Translations under genes and position numbers: made by a program
Notes under the pieces: model-generated
Database searches by the model: none
What the model was told of the DNA's origin: nothing
What the model saw: the letters and a program-made list of their open reading frames with translations, nothing else
Part shown: piece by piece, positions 7,663-16,376 of the stretch
Numbering within the stretch: the first letter of the stretch is position 1
Layout: each line of letters begins with the position of its first letter
Assembly (NCBI GenBank): GCA_963747255.1
Contig: CAVVEG010000017.1
Coordinates: forward strand, 620,001-684,000
DNA: 64,000 nucleotides
Reading direction: 5' to 3'
From: CAIYRG01 sp963747255
Lineage (GTDB): Bacteria > Pseudomonadota > Alphaproteobacteria > Micropepsales > Micropepsaceae

Positions 7663-8391
7663 TCAAAAATTCGGCAGGTTTTGAATTTCAGGCATGCCGT
7701 GCCTGACCTCAGACTCGCGTTCCTGATGGTACAGACTGCGCAAAGACGCATAAAAATCCAATGAAGATTTTTCAATCTCGTCCAGTGTCTCAATGTTGCG
7801 CGCGCGCAAATCGACATCATCGAGTCCCTGGCGGCCAAGTTGCCACCAGAAATTTTCGCGCAGCGGAAAATAGGTGAATGGATCAAAAAGGAAATCAACC
7901 CCGTAACCCGAGATGTCCCGGACATTCGATGGACCGAGGAGTGGCACGAACAGATAAGGCCCCTCGCCGAGCCCATAGGTGGCAAGCGTCAGCCCAAAAT
8001 CATCGGCATGGCGTGGGTACCCCCACCCGGTTGCAGGATCGAACAAACCACCGACCCCGACGGTTGTATTAACGCCTATTCGGATCAGAGTTGTGCCCGC
8101 CCGATCGACGTCGCCCTGCAGAACATCATTCGCGAATATGATCGGCGAACCGAGATTATTGAGAAAATTCCGGATGCTGTCGCGAACGCCTGATGGGACG
8201 ACATCACGGTAAGCCACTGCGACTGGCCGGATCACCGCCCGGTCCAGCTGCATGGTTGCGTCGAAAAGCGCCCGATTCTCCTTTTCGAGTGGATCGTAAA
8301 CGTCGCCGGTATCGGTCATGGGCATACTGGCGCAACCCGAAAGCAGCAGGCAAAACGCGAGCGCCGCGTTAAATCGGTGGGAGAGGCTCAT
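7663..8391 (-). CDS. mlaA: MlaA (VacJ) outer-membrane lipoprotein
   Basis: MlaA sits in the outer membrane and removes misplaced phospholipids from the outer leaflet, passing them to MlaC. The 242-residue protein has a lipoprotein signal with lipobox LLSGC (Cys at about residue 20). VYDPLEKENRALFDATMQLD is the classic VacJ start, followed by VRDSIRNFLNNLGSPIIFAND, GLFDPATGWGYPRHADDFG and GPYLFVPLLGPSNVRD. It is transcribed away from sahR across a 180-base gap, with mlaC directly downstream. Length and motifs are normal for the family. Confidence 0.95.
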   Translation of the reverse strand: MSLSHRFNAALAFCLLLSGCASMPMTDTGDVYDPLEKENRALFDATMQLDRAVIRPVAVAYRDVVPSGVRDSIRNFLNNLGSPIIFANDVLQGDVDRAGTTLIRIGVNTTVGVGGLFDPATGWGYPRHADDFGLTLATYGLGEGPYLFVPLLGPSNVRDISGYGVDFLFDPFTYFPLRENFWWQLGRQGLDDVDLRARNIETLDEIEKSSLDFYASLRSLYHQERESEVRHGMPEIQNLPNF

Positions 8392-8481
8392 GTGTTTGGA
8401 TGGTACCGTGTCTCAGCCTGCCGGGAATTGGCGAAGCTCTCGTCAATATACGAACTCCAACGCAAGAATATGCCGGAATTT

Positions 8482-8496
8482 TTTATGTCTTTATGT
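8482..8496. promoter_or_regulatory. Possible extra SahR half-sites
   Basis: Two direct copies of TTTATGT, at 8482-8488 and 8490-8496, match one arm of the inverted repeat at 8539-8558. They lie between the divergent mlaA and sahR genes. They may be auxiliary operator half-sites or chance AT-rich repeats. Confidence 0.3.
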
Positions 8497-8508
8497 GGAA
8501 CCAATGCT

Positions 8509-8537
8509 TTGACATGTGGTTAGCGACTTCGTATAAA
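8509..8537 (+). promoter_or_regulatory. Sigma-70 promoter of the sahR-metF-metH operon
   Basis: TTGACA (8509-8514) and TATAAA (8532-8537) are separated by exactly 17 bases, close to the ideal housekeeping promoter. Transcription would begin around 8543-8546, inside the inverted repeat at 8539-8558 and 25-30 bases before the sahR ATG. Confidence 0.75.
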
Positions 8538-8538
8538 G

Positions 8539-8558
8539 ACATAAAGATATGTTTATGT
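8539..8558 (+). promoter_or_regulatory. SahR operator (perfect 7-6-7 inverted repeat)
   Basis: ACATAAA, six bases (GATATG), then TTTATGT: a perfect inverted repeat starting two bases after the -10 element. ArsR-family repressors bind such AT-rich palindromes. SahR operators described in proteobacteria are of the ATAAA...TTTAT type as I recall. Overlap with the transcription start predicts repression by blocking RNA polymerase, relieved when the ligand binds. Confidence 0.7.
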
Positions 8559-8571
8559 TCTGGTGTGACAG

Positions 8572-9561
8572 ATGAACCGTTTGCTTGGGATGTTACGTGC
8601 CGCCGGCGATCCGACGCGCTTGCGCCTGTTGCTGCTGCTTGGCAAAGCCGAATTGACGGTGAGCGAAATCACGGAAGTCATCGGCCAGAGCCAACCGCGC
8701 GTCAGCCGGCACCTTAAGCTGCTTTGCGATGCCGGATTGCTGGAGCGCATCAAAGAGGGTGCGTGGGTATTCTATCGCGGTACAGACCACGGCGAAGCCG
8801 TGGAATTGTCCAAAACATTTGCTCAGTGGCCCGATCTGGGCACTGATCCAGTCTTGCGGGCCGACGTTAAGCGATTGGCCGAAATACGTGCCGAACGGGC
8901 GCGACAGGCGGCAAAATATTTTGCCGCGAATGCCGGTCATTGGGAAAAGATCCGCTCTTTGCACGTACCGGAGAGCGAAGTTGAACGCGCGACGATACGC
9001 CTCCTGAGGAACGGTTCGCTTGAACAGGTGCTGGATGCGGGCACCGGCACAGGACGCATTCTTGAGGTTCTCTCACCCCATATCCGGCGCGGCATCGGGA
9101 TCGACAGCAGCCCTGAAATGCTGACGATTGCGCGCGATCGTCTTTCCAACGCGGGCATCCTCAATTGTCAGGTGCGGCGAGGGGACGTTTACCGCCTGCC
9201 CTTCTCCGACGGGAGCACGCGCGAGGGTTTTGACGCGGTCGTGTTTCATCAGGTGCTGCACTTCCTCGATGATCCCCAGGCTGCCATCCGTGAAGCCGGA
9301 CGCGTATTACGTCCAGGGGGGCGGATTCTGGTGGCTGATTTTGCGCCGCATGAACTGGAATTTCTTCGAAAGGATTATGCCCACAGGCGGCTCGGGTTTT
9401 CGAATGCCGAGGTTGAGAGCTGGTTCAAGTCCGCCGGGTTGAGGGCTGCCGCCACGGAATGTTTTGCACCTCCGTCGGGGACGCAGGCATTGAGCGTCGC
9501 CATCTGGATGGGCGAATCCGCAGTCGCCGGACGGCGCAGCAGGTCAGAGGCGGCCGCATGA
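8572..9561 (+). CDS. sahR: ArsR-type regulator fused to a SAM-dependent methyltransferase domain (SahR-like)
   Basis: The 329-residue protein has an N-terminal ArsR winged helix (residues 1-75; TVSEITEVIGQSQPRVSRHL is the recognition region) and a C-terminal class I methyltransferase fold, with VLDAGTGTGRILEVL near residue 152 and DAVVFHQVLHFLDDP near 225. This fusion is known in alphaproteobacteria as SahR, a repressor of methionine-cycle genes that senses S-adenosylhomocysteine. Its place in front of metF and metH fits. The stop overlaps the metF start (ATGA), so the three genes form one coupled operon. The methyltransferase domain is probably used to sense ligand rather than for catalysis; that is inference. 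Confidence 0.85.
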   Translation: MNRLLGMLRAAGDPTRLRLLLLLGKAELTVSEITEVIGQSQPRVSRHLKLLCDAGLLERIKEGAWVFYRGTDHGEAVELSKTFAQWPDLGTDPVLRADVKRLAEIRAERARQAAKYFAANAGHWEKIRSLHVPESEVERATIRLLRNGSLEQVLDAGTGTGRILEVLSPHIRRGIGIDSSPEMLTIARDRLSNAGILNCQVRRGDVYRLPFSDGSTREGFDAVVFHQVLHFLDDPQAAIREAGRVLRPGGRILVADFAPHELEFLRKDYAHRRLGFSNAEVESWFKSAGLRAAATECFAPPSGTQALSVAIWMGESAVAGRRSRSEAAA

Positions 9562-10454
9562 ACCTGCAGAGTCTTGCTGAGTTGACAACGCGGAGCGCTG
9601 TCTCGTTCGAATTTTTTCCTCCGCGAACCGCCGAGATGGAAACGCAACTCTGGAATGCAATCCGGCGTCTTGCGCCGTTGCAGCCCCGCTTCGTCTCGGT
9701 GACTTACGGGGCGGGCGGTTCGACGCGGGATCGTACGCACGCGACGGTCAGGCGAATAATTGAGGAGACGCAGCTCAGCCCGGCAGCCCATCTGACATGC
9801 GTCGGTGCTTCGCGGGAAGCCGTGAACAGCGTGATCCGCGATTACTGGCAGGCGGGAGTACGGCACATCGTGGCGTTAAGAGGCGACATGCCGGAAATCG
9901 GCGCGCCCTATTGCGCCCATGCCGATGGCTACCAGACGACGGCAGAGCTCGTGCGGGGCATACGCGCCGTTGCGCCATTTGAAGTCAGTGCTTCCGCGTA
10001 CCCTGAAAAGCATCCCGATTCGCCGAGTTTGGAATGGGACCTGGACGTTCTGAAAGCGAAGATCGACGCGGGCGCCGTTCGCGCCATTACCCAGTTTGCT
10101 TTCGAGAGTGCGGTCTATGCGCGTTTTCGGGATCGTGCGCACCGGGCCGGCGTGGATATTCCGATCGTGCCGGGATTAATGCCAGCGACGAACTTCAAAG
10201 GCGTGGTCCGGATGGCGAAACGCTGTGGCGCAACCATCCCGCCATGGCTTGGCGCGCTGTATGAAAAACTGGACGATGACCTCGAGAGCCGGAAGCTTGT
10301 AGCCGCAGCGGTCCTGGTCGAGCAGGTTCGTGAATTGAAGGCCGAAGGCTTCGACCAGTTCCATTTTTACACGCTGAACCAGGCGGAGCTCACTTTTGCC
10401 GTCTGCAATGTTCTCGGCATCAAACCCGCGACACACAAACCGGTGACCGCATGA
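9558..10454 (+). CDS. metF: 5,10-methylenetetrahydrofolate reductase MetF
   Basis: MetF reduces 5,10-methylene-THF to 5-methyl-THF, the methyl donor used by MetH. The 298-residue protein has the family features: SFEFFPPRT with the active-site Glu near the N-terminus, VSVTYGAGGSTRD, ALRGDMPE for FAD/folate contact, and the C-terminal FDQFHFYTLNQAELTFAVC. The start at 9558 overlaps the sahR stop by four bases, and the stop overlaps the metH start by four bases, so the products are made together. An earlier in-frame start at 9459 lies inside sahR and is rejected. Confidence 0.95.
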   Translation: MNLQSLAELTTRSAVSFEFFPPRTAEMETQLWNAIRRLAPLQPRFVSVTYGAGGSTRDRTHATVRRIIEETQLSPAAHLTCVGASREAVNSVIRDYWQAGVRHIVALRGDMPEIGAPYCAHADGYQTTAELVRGIRAVAPFEVSASAYPEKHPDSPSLEWDLDVLKAKIDAGAVRAITQFAFESAVYARFRDRAHRAGVDIPIVPGLMPATNFKGVVRMAKRCGATIPPWLGALYEKLDDDLESRKLVAAAVLVEQVRELKAEGFDQFHFYTLNQAELTFAVCNVLGIKPATHKPVTA

Positions 10455-13400
10455 GCGCCCTGCGAAAGTCACGCCTCGACTGGTTGATCGCGGCCGCGCG
10501 CGAACGCATTCTGCTGCTCGATGGCGCGTGGGGCGTAATGATCCAGGGTTACGGTCTGACGGAGCAGGATTTCCGTGGCCCACGTTTTGCCGATCATGCC
10601 CGCGACCTAAAAGGCAACAACGATCTTCTCGTACTCACCCAGCCCGACATCATTCGCGAGATCGGGCGAGCCTATCTCGAAGCCGGGGCCGATATCATCG
10701 AGACCAACAGTTTCAACTCCACTTCCATCAGTCAGGCGGATTATGGGCTTGAATCGCTGGTCCCGGAGCTGAACGAAACGGCGGCACGACTGGCGAGAGA
10801 AGTGTGCGACGCGTTTTCGAAGCCGGGCCGGCCGCGCCTTGTGGCGGGAGTATTGGGACCGACCAATCGCACCGCCTCTCTTTCGCCCGATGTCAACGAT
10901 CCGGGTTTTCGCAATGTGGATTTCGATACGCTGGCGGCTTCTTATTCAGCTGCAACGCGCGCGCTTATCCGTGGCGGCTCCGATCTGATCCTGATCGAGA
11001 CAGTGTTCGATACGCTGAATGCCAAAGCTGCCGTCTATGCGGTGGAAGAGGTATTCGCCGATCTCGGCGAGCGTCTCCCGGTGTGGATCTCCGGCACGAT
11101 CACCGATCTGTCGGGGCGAACGCTCACCGGTCAGACGGTTGAGGCCTTCTGGCATTCCCTGCGCCATGCGGCGCCATTTGCTTTTGGTCTCAACTGCGCG
11201 TTAGGCCCAAAAGAACTTCGGCCCTATGTCGCGGATCTCTCCGAAGTCGCCGATACCCTGACCAGCGCGCACCCGAATGCAGGGCTTCCCAACGCATTCG
11301 GCGGCTATGATGAAACGCCCGAGTCGATGGCGGTTCACATCGAAGAATTCGCACGCGAGGGGCTCGTCAATATTGTTGGGGGCTGCTGCGGCACAACTCC
11401 GGCGCATATCCGCGCTTTTGCCGAAGTCACAGCAGGGCTGCCGCCGCGCAAAGTCCCTGAGAAACCAAGACGGTTGCGCCTCTCGGGCCTGGAAGCGTTC
11501 ACACTCAATCCCGAAATGAATTTCGTCAATATCGGCGAACGAACGAACATCACCGGTTCTGCAAAATTCCGCAAACTGATCGTAGCGGGCGATTTCGACG
11601 GCGCTCTGGAGGTCGCGCGCAGCCAGGTGGAGAACGGCGCGCAGCTGATCGACGTCAACATGGACGAGGGCTTGCTCAACTCGGAGGCCGCCATGGCGCG
11701 CTTCATGAAACTTGCGGCGGGCGAACCCGACATTGCGCGGGTACCGGTCATGATCGACTCCTCGAAGTGGAGCGTCATTGAGGCGGGCTTGAAATGCGTG
11801 CAGGGCAAGCCGGTGGTGAATTCGATCAGCCTGAAAGAAGGCGAAACGGCTTTCGTGGCGGCCGCACAAAAAATTCGCCGCTATGGAGCGGCCGTCGTCG
11901 TGATGGCTTTTGACGAACAGGGACAGGCCGATACGGCGGCGCGAAAATTCCAGATCTGCCGGCGCGCTTACGACATCCTGGTCGACCGCATTGGTTTTCC
12001 GCCCGAAGACATCATCTTCGATCCCAATATTTTTGCAGTCGCCACCGGTATTGAAGAACACAACGATTATGGCCGAGCCTATATCGAAGCGGCTTCAACT
12101 ATCCGGCAGGCGCTTCCTTTTGCGCATGTGTCAGGCGGGGTTTCAAATTTTTCCTTCTCGTTTCGCGGCAATGATCCGGTTCGCGAAGCGATGCATGCTG
12201 TGTTCCTGTACCATGCGATCAGCGCCGGGATGGATATGGGAATCGTCAATGCGGGCAATCTGCCCGTGTACGAGGACATAGCCCGGGATCTGCGCGACGC
12301 GATCGAAGATGTGCTGTTCAACCGTCGCGGCGACGCCACCGAACGTCTGCTTGAGCTGGCACAGAACTACCGCAAAACAGGAAAACAGCCGGCAGCAGAG
12401 CAGGAACTCGCCTGGCGTTCGCTTCCGGCCGGGGAGCGTCTGACCTATGCGCTGGTACATGGGGTCGCCGAGTTTGTCACCGACGACGTCGAGGAGGTTC
12501 GCCGCACAGCGAAGCGTCCGCTGGACGTAATTGAAGGCCCGTTGATGGCGGGGATGAATATCGTCGGCGACCTGTTTGGCAGCGGAAAGATGTTCCTGCC
12601 GCAGGTCGTCAAGTCCGCGCGGGTTATGAAGAAAGCGGTTGCCTATCTGATTCCGTTCATGGAAGCCGGTAAACAGGGTGAGCGCCGGGAATCCGCCGGC
12701 CGGGTCGTACTCGCGACCGTCAAGGGTGATGTGCACGACATCGGGAAAAACATCGTTGGGGTTGTGCTGCAGTGCAACGGATATGAAATCGAAGACCTGG
12801 GCGTAATGGTGCCCGCGGCGAGGATTCTTGAGACTGCGCGCGAGAAGAAAGCCGACGTTATCGGGCTCTCCGGGCTGATCACTCCGTCGCTGGACGAGAT
12901 GTGCCATGTTGCGGCGGAAATGGAGCGTGAAGGTTTCGATATCCCCCTGCTGATCGGGGGAGCAACCACCAGCCGCGTACACACGGCGGTCAAAATTCAC
13001 CCGAACTACAGGCGGGGACAGACCGTTTACGTCAACGACGCGTCGCGTGCCGTCGGGGTCGTGTCGAGCCTGATTTCGAGAGAGACACGTGCTTCCTACA
13101 TCGGCGACGTCCGTGCCGAATACGCGCGCATCATGGCATCCCATGATGCGCAGCGCAGTCCGCAGCGGCGGCTGACTTTGGCCCAGGCGCGGGCGAACCG
13201 TTTTGCCCCGGATTGGGCCAGCTATACGCCGCCCGCACCGCATTTCCTCGGCACCCGGGACTTTGTCTGCGATGTTTCCGGATTGATTCCGCTGATCGAC
13301 TGGACTCCTTTCTTCCATGCCTGGGAAATGAAAGGCCAGTACCCGCAACTGCTTGACGATGCGAAATCCGGCACGGCTGCGCGTTCGCTGTTCGCCGACG

Positions 13401-14164
13401 CAGAGGCGATGCTCGCGCGAATGAGGGACGAAGATTGGCTGACGCTGCGTGCGGTCGCCGGTTTCTGGCCCGCCGAGGCGGAAGGCGATGATATCGTTCT
13501 GTATTCGGACGATACACGAACCCGGCGTACTGCCATTCTTCGCACGCTGCGCCAGCAGGTTGCGCGCGAGCGCAATACTCCCAACCTGGCCCTGGCCGAT
13601 TTTGTCGCGCCTTCGGGCACCGGCATTTCGGACTATGTCGGCGCATTTGCGCTGACCGCAGGTCTGGGCGAAGAGGCCATTGCCGAACGCTTCCGCGCGG
13701 ACAGGGACGATTACAGCGCCATTCTGTTGAGCGCCTTGGCCGACCGCCTCGCCGAGGCGCTCGCCGAATATCTGCATCGCGCCGTACGCCGTGAATTGTG
13801 GGGCTATGCGCCGGTTGAAGACCTTTCAAGCAAGGAGTTGATCGCCGAAACCTATCGCGGTATCCGGCCCGCGCCCGGTTATCCGGCGCAACCGGATCAC
13901 AGCGAAAAAGCCACTTTGTTCCGGCTTCTGGATGCACAAGTGCGCACCGGCATGAAGCTCACCGAGAACTACGCCATGTGGCCGGCGTCTTCGATCTGCG
14001 GCATTTATTTCAGCCATCCCGAGGCGCGATATTTTGGCGTCGGCAAGATCGAGCGCGATCAGGTGGAAGATTACGCCGCGCGCAAGAACTGGAAAGTCGC
14101 TGAGGCGGAACGCTGGTTGGGGCCAATTCTGAATTACGATCCCCGCAAGACAGAGGCGGCATGA
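10451..14164 (+). CDS. metH: Cobalamin-dependent methionine synthase MetH
   Basis: MetH transfers the methyl group of 5-methyl-THF through cobalamin to homocysteine to form methionine. At 1237 residues it is full length, with all four modules: homocysteine domain (LLDGAWGVMIQ; zinc-binding Cys near 249 and the Cys pair in GGCCGTT near 315), folate domain (NFVNIGERTNITGSAKF; DVNMDEGLL), cobalamin domain (DVHDIGKNIVG with the Co-ligand His near 762; SGLITPSLDEM; GGATTSRVHT) and the C-terminal activation domain (RGIRPAPGYPAQPDHSEK) that binds SAM for reactivation. No cobalamin riboswitch is seen upstream; the operon appears to be controlled by SahR instead. Confidence 0.97.
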   Translation: MSALRKSRLDWLIAAARERILLLDGAWGVMIQGYGLTEQDFRGPRFADHARDLKGNNDLLVLTQPDIIREIGRAYLEAGADIIETNSFNSTSISQADYGLESLVPELNETAARLAREVCDAFSKPGRPRLVAGVLGPTNRTASLSPDVNDPGFRNVDFDTLAASYSAATRALIRGGSDLILIETVFDTLNAKAAVYAVEEVFADLGERLPVWISGTITDLSGRTLTGQTVEAFWHSLRHAAPFAFGLNCALGPKELRPYVADLSEVADTLTSAHPNAGLPNAFGGYDETPESMAVHIEEFAREGLVNIVGGCCGTTPAHIRAFAEVTAGLPPRKVPEKPRRLRLSGLEAFTLNPEMNFVNIGERTNITGSAKFRKLIVAGDFDGALEVARSQVENGAQLIDVNMDEGLLNSEAAMARFMKLAAGEPDIARVPVMIDSSKWSVIEAGLKCVQGKPVVNSISLKEGETAFVAAAQKIRRYGAAVVVMAFDEQGQADTAARKFQICRRAYDILVDRIGFPPEDIIFDPNIFAVATGIEEHNDYGRAYIEAASTIRQALPFAHVSGGVSNFSFSFRGNDPVREAMHAVFLYHAISAGMDMGIVNAGNLPVYEDIARDLRDAIEDVLFNRRGDATERLLELAQNYRKTGKQPAAEQELAWRSLPAGERLTYALVHGVAEFVTDDVEEVRRTAKRPLDVIEGPLMAGMNIVGDLFGSGKMFLPQVVKSARVMKKAVAYLIPFMEAGKQGERRESAGRVVLATVKGDVHDIGKNIVGVVLQCNGYEIEDLGVMVPAARILETAREKKADVIGLSGLITPSLDEMCHVAAEMEREGFDIPLLIGGATTSRVHTAVKIHPNYRRGQTVYVNDASRAVGVVSSLISRETRASYIGDVRAEYARIMASHDAQRSPQRRLTLAQARANRFAPDWASYTPPAPHFLGTRDFVCDVSGLIPLIDWTPFFHAWEMKGQYPQLLDDAKSGTAARSLFADAEAMLARMRDEDWLTLRAVAGFWPAEAEGDDIVLYSDDTRTRRTAILRTLRQQVARERNTPNLALADFVAPSGTGISDYVGAFALTAGLGEEAIAERFRADRDDYSAILLSALADRLAEALAEYLHRAVRRELWGYAPVEDLSSKELIAETYRGIRPAPGYPAQPDHSEKATLFRLLDAQVRTGMKLTENYAMWPASSICGIYFSHPEARYFGVGKIERDQVEDYAARKNWKVAEAERWLGPILNYDPRKTEAA

Positions 14165-14167
14165 AGC

Positions 14168-14500
14168 TCAGCGGTCACGATTTTCGCCCTCCTCCCTGTC
14201 CCATTCTCCCGGTTGGGAGCCGTCGAAATCCGGCATCATCGCGAGCAGAGCGAAGAAGACTCCAAGAACACAGACCGCCTGCATCCATTGCGAGAGGCTG
14301 CCAGCAAGAGGCACTTCAGACTGTTCCGGATGCTCCCGCTCCGACAGGGTCCAGCCCACCGGCATGGCGCCCGTGGCGCCGCATTTTACCGTCTCACCTT
14401 TCAGATTTTGGCAGGTGGGCGCGCCTGCCGCCGGGGAACCGGCGAATATCAGCGCCGCAGCCACCGCAATAACGATTCGCCGCGAGATACAGGCTTTCAT
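14168..14500 (-). CDS. Hypothetical exported membrane protein (110 aa)
   Basis: The 110-residue ORF starts MKACISRRIVIAVAAALIFA, a signal-peptide-like segment ending PAAGA. A short region with two Cys (PTCQNLKGETVKCGATG) follows, then a second hydrophobic helix at about residues 70-88 (WMQAVCVLGVFFALLAMM) and an acidic, charged tail. It would sit in the inner membrane with the Cys-containing loop outside. It converges with metH, ending 3 bases after the metH stop. The family is not recognised. The clear signal and charge pattern make a real gene likely. Confidence 0.6.
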   Translation of the reverse strand: MKACISRRIVIAVAAALIFAGSPAAGAPTCQNLKGETVKCGATGAMPVGWTLSEREHPEQSEVPLAGSLSQWMQAVCVLGVFFALLAMMPDFDGSQPGEWDREEGENRDR

Positions 14501-14645
14501 CAGAGTAACCGGGGAATCGATCGCAAAATCATACCGCAAGGAAGGGTTTCACTGGCATATCGGTTTGGCGGAGCCGAGGTTTATTTTCCGGCTTGCGGCG
14601 GGTCCCAGGATTGACCACAGTTGCAAGCTCCGCCGGAAACGCGGA

Positions 14646-15536
14646 ATGGGGCTGATGGCTCCCAAAGGTCTGGATCACAGATTGCACCTCACGAGTCTCC
14701 TTTGTTCTGCCGTGCTTGCAGGCGGAGTGCTCTGTTCCGACGGTGAAGCGGCGCCGGCCAGCGTGGACCTCGCCCTGGTAATCGCAGCCGATACGTCGTC
14801 GAGCGTTGACGATACCGAGGCCGCGCTCGAACGCCAGGGTGTGATGGCGGCTTTTCACAGCCCCGACGTCGTTCGCGCCATCCGAAACGGTTCGCTTGGC
14901 CGTATTGCCGTGCTGTACATGGACTGGTCGGGAGGACCGAATAACCGGATTATCGTCAATTGGCGGACGATCAGCGACAAGGCGAGCGCCGATGCGTTTG
15001 CCGAAGCCTTGCAGAAGGCGCCGCGAACCTATGGCCGCGGCACTTCGATCGCTGACGCAATCGAAATGGGCGGGGCGTTGATAAAGTCCAGCGGCTTCGA
15101 CGCGACACGGCGAGCGATCGACATATCCGGCGATGGCCCCAGCAACACCGGCCGCCCTGTCGCCGAGGCGCGGGATGAAGCCGTCTCGCGTGGGATTATC
15201 ATCAATGGTTTGCCGATCCTGTCCGGTGATTACGGAACGGGTGATTGGGGCGCCTATCCGGGCGAGTTGGACAAATATTACCAGCACTGTGTTATTGGCG
15301 GACAGGGTTCGTTCATTGTGCCTGCGAAGGGCTTCCAGGAATTTGTCGCGGCGATGCGGCGAAAACTCGTGCTGGAAATTTCCAACGATGACGGCGGATC
15401 TGTTTCCGTCCGAAAGGCCGCGTTCGCGCCGGATTCATCCGTGAAGAAGCCTGGCACCGGCAAACCGGCGAACCAGGATTGTGGCAGTGGGTACGGCGGA
15501 TTCGGCCGTTTCCGTGGCTTCGGCGGCTTTCGCTGA
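14646..15536 (+). CDS. DUF1194 (von Willebrand A-like) exported protein
   Basis: The 296-residue protein has an N-terminal hydrophobic signal (LLCSAVLAGGVL) and a von Willebrand A-like domain. VDLALVIAADTSSSVDD carries the MIDAS-like DxSxS pattern, and RRAIDISGDGPSNTGRPV and GLPILSGDYG are typical of DUF1194, a family common in alphaproteobacteria. The C-terminus is a short Gly/Phe/Arg-rich tail (GYGGFGRFRGFGGFR). These proteins are probably periplasmic and metal-binding; their role is unknown. A second ATG at 14655 is possible. It converges with the PilZ gene. Confidence 0.85.
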   Translation: MGLMAPKGLDHRLHLTSLLCSAVLAGGVLCSDGEAAPASVDLALVIAADTSSSVDDTEAALERQGVMAAFHSPDVVRAIRNGSLGRIAVLYMDWSGGPNNRIIVNWRTISDKASADAFAEALQKAPRTYGRGTSIADAIEMGGALIKSSGFDATRRAIDISGDGPSNTGRPVAEARDEAVSRGIIINGLPILSGDYGTGDWGAYPGELDKYYQHCVIGGQGSFIVPAKGFQEFVAAMRRKLVLEISNDDGGSVSVRKAAFAPDSSVKKPGTGKPANQDCGSGYGGFGRFRGFGGFR

Positions 15537-15546
15537 TCGGAACCTG

Positions 15547-15789
15547 CTAGCGGGAGAATCGGACGCCCGCCGCGTCGAATTTTCGCCAGACAACCGAGCA
15601 ATTACACGCATTACCATCCCAGCGCAGTTCGAATTCCTGGGGTACGGTCAAGGCGTTCGCCACGTTGATCAGGGCGCCTGTTTCCGAAACATTGCGAACA
15701 GTGCAGTCGAGGACAGAACTGCCCTTGTTGAACACAATCGTCCCGGCTTTGAACACACGGCGCCTTTGGGCGATTCTCCTTTCTGACAT
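15547..15789 (-). CDS. PilZ-domain protein
   Basis: The 80-residue protein is a single PilZ domain. RRIAQRRRVFKAGTIVF is the basic N-terminal RxxxR region that contacts cyclic di-GMP, and LDCTVRNVSETGALI matches the (D/N)xSxxG segment. It may act as a cyclic di-GMP receptor, although stand-alone alphaproteobacterial PilZ proteins often lack a known partner. The ATG at 15789 has an AGG-type site; a TTG at 15801 is less likely. It lies downstream of the 55-aa membrane protein on the same strand. Confidence 0.85.
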   Translation of the reverse strand: MSERRIAQRRRVFKAGTIVFNKGSSVLDCTVRNVSETGALINVANALTVPQEFELRWDGNACNCSVVWRKFDAAGVRFSR

Positions 15790-15869
15790 GCAGCCTGCCA
15801 ATGCGCGGTCCGCGACGCGTCGGAGCTACGGACCAGTGAGGTTGAAACCGGCGAAACCTGTCGTCCATC

Positions 15870-16037
15870 TCACGGGGCACAACCCACAAGAACAACGGTA
15901 CCAAGCACAACCAGGAATAGCGCAATCACCAGCATCCAGACATCCGAACCACCGCCGCGCAGCGGAGAATGCGTAGCGATCACCGTCGCGACCAAAAAAC
16001 CGCTCAGGAAAATGAGACCAATCGGCAAGTACTTCAT
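15870..16037 (-). CDS. Small two-helix membrane protein (55 aa)
   Basis: The 55-codon ORF starts MKYLPIGLIFLSGFLVATVI and has a second helix at about residues 34-51 (WMLVIALFLVVLGTVVLV). A short Ser/Pro/Gly loop lies between the helices, giving a hairpin membrane protein. It has no ribosome site of its own; its ATG overlaps the TGA of a 7-codon ORF that has a strong GAAGGAG site, so it is probably translated by coupling. The PilZ gene follows 80 bases downstream. No family is recognised. Confidence 0.6.
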   Translation of the reverse strand: MKYLPIGLIFLSGFLVATVIATHSPLRGGGSDVWMLVIALFLVVLGTVVLVGCAP

Positions 16038-16057
16038 GTGGTGATGCGCGCTGGCAT
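16034..16057 (-). CDS. Seven-codon leader ORF (MPARITT)
   Basis: ATG at 16057 has a GAAGGAG ribosome site 7 bases upstream. The ORF reads MPARITT and stops at a TGA that overlaps the next ATG (ATGA). Its likely role is to deliver ribosomes to the 55-aa membrane gene. It contains no run of one amino acid that would suggest attenuation. Confidence 0.35.
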   Translation of the reverse strand: MPARITT

Positions 16058-16151
16058 TCTTTGGCTCCTTCGAATCGCAAGCTTAACAGAATTCTGAATT
16101 TTCATTCATAAACATTTATGGCGTCGCGGCTAGAACTTTCGACTGAGTTGA

Positions 16152-16364
16152 TTGGTCGGGTGGCTGACGAGACAAGGATTCTCCCCAGATCGCCGGCCCC
16201 ATGTCGGTCGCGACCCATCCCATCATGTGTTGAGTTACCTAACCAAAGGAGCCAGAACCATCGAGGCGCTTTGGCAGGCCATCGGTGACATCTGTAGCCT
16301 CTTCACCCCGGACGAGTGCTGGAATTTCTTCCGCCACAGCGGTTACGCCGTCGACTTCAGATGA
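16152..16364 (+). pseudogene. IS630-type transposase remnant (C-terminal fragment)
   Basis: The end of this ORF (about 16245-16364) reads TIEALWQAIGDICSLFTPDE then CWNFFRHSGY, matching the C-terminus of IS630-family transposases. The catalytic DDE core is absent, and the preceding sequence does not continue the transposase. No inverted terminal repeats are obvious. It is a dead fragment marking an old insertion in this accessory stretch. Confidence 0.7.
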
Positions 16365-16376
16365 AAGTCCGGTGCT

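Noticed and set aside
9459..9557. Upstream metF start
   Set aside because: It would overlap sahR by about 100 bases. The ATGA overlap at 9558 and the conserved N-terminus SFEFFPPRT fit the shorter form.
8392..10450. SAM or cobalamin riboswitch for the metF-metH operon
   Set aside because: The leader is only about 30 bases long from the predicted start, too short for either riboswitch. A protein operator is present instead.
12143..13777. 544-codon open frame antisense to metH
   Set aside because: metH on the other strand has full-length family motifs in this stretch. The antisense frame is arginine/histidine-rich without motifs, a usual shadow in GC-rich coding DNA.
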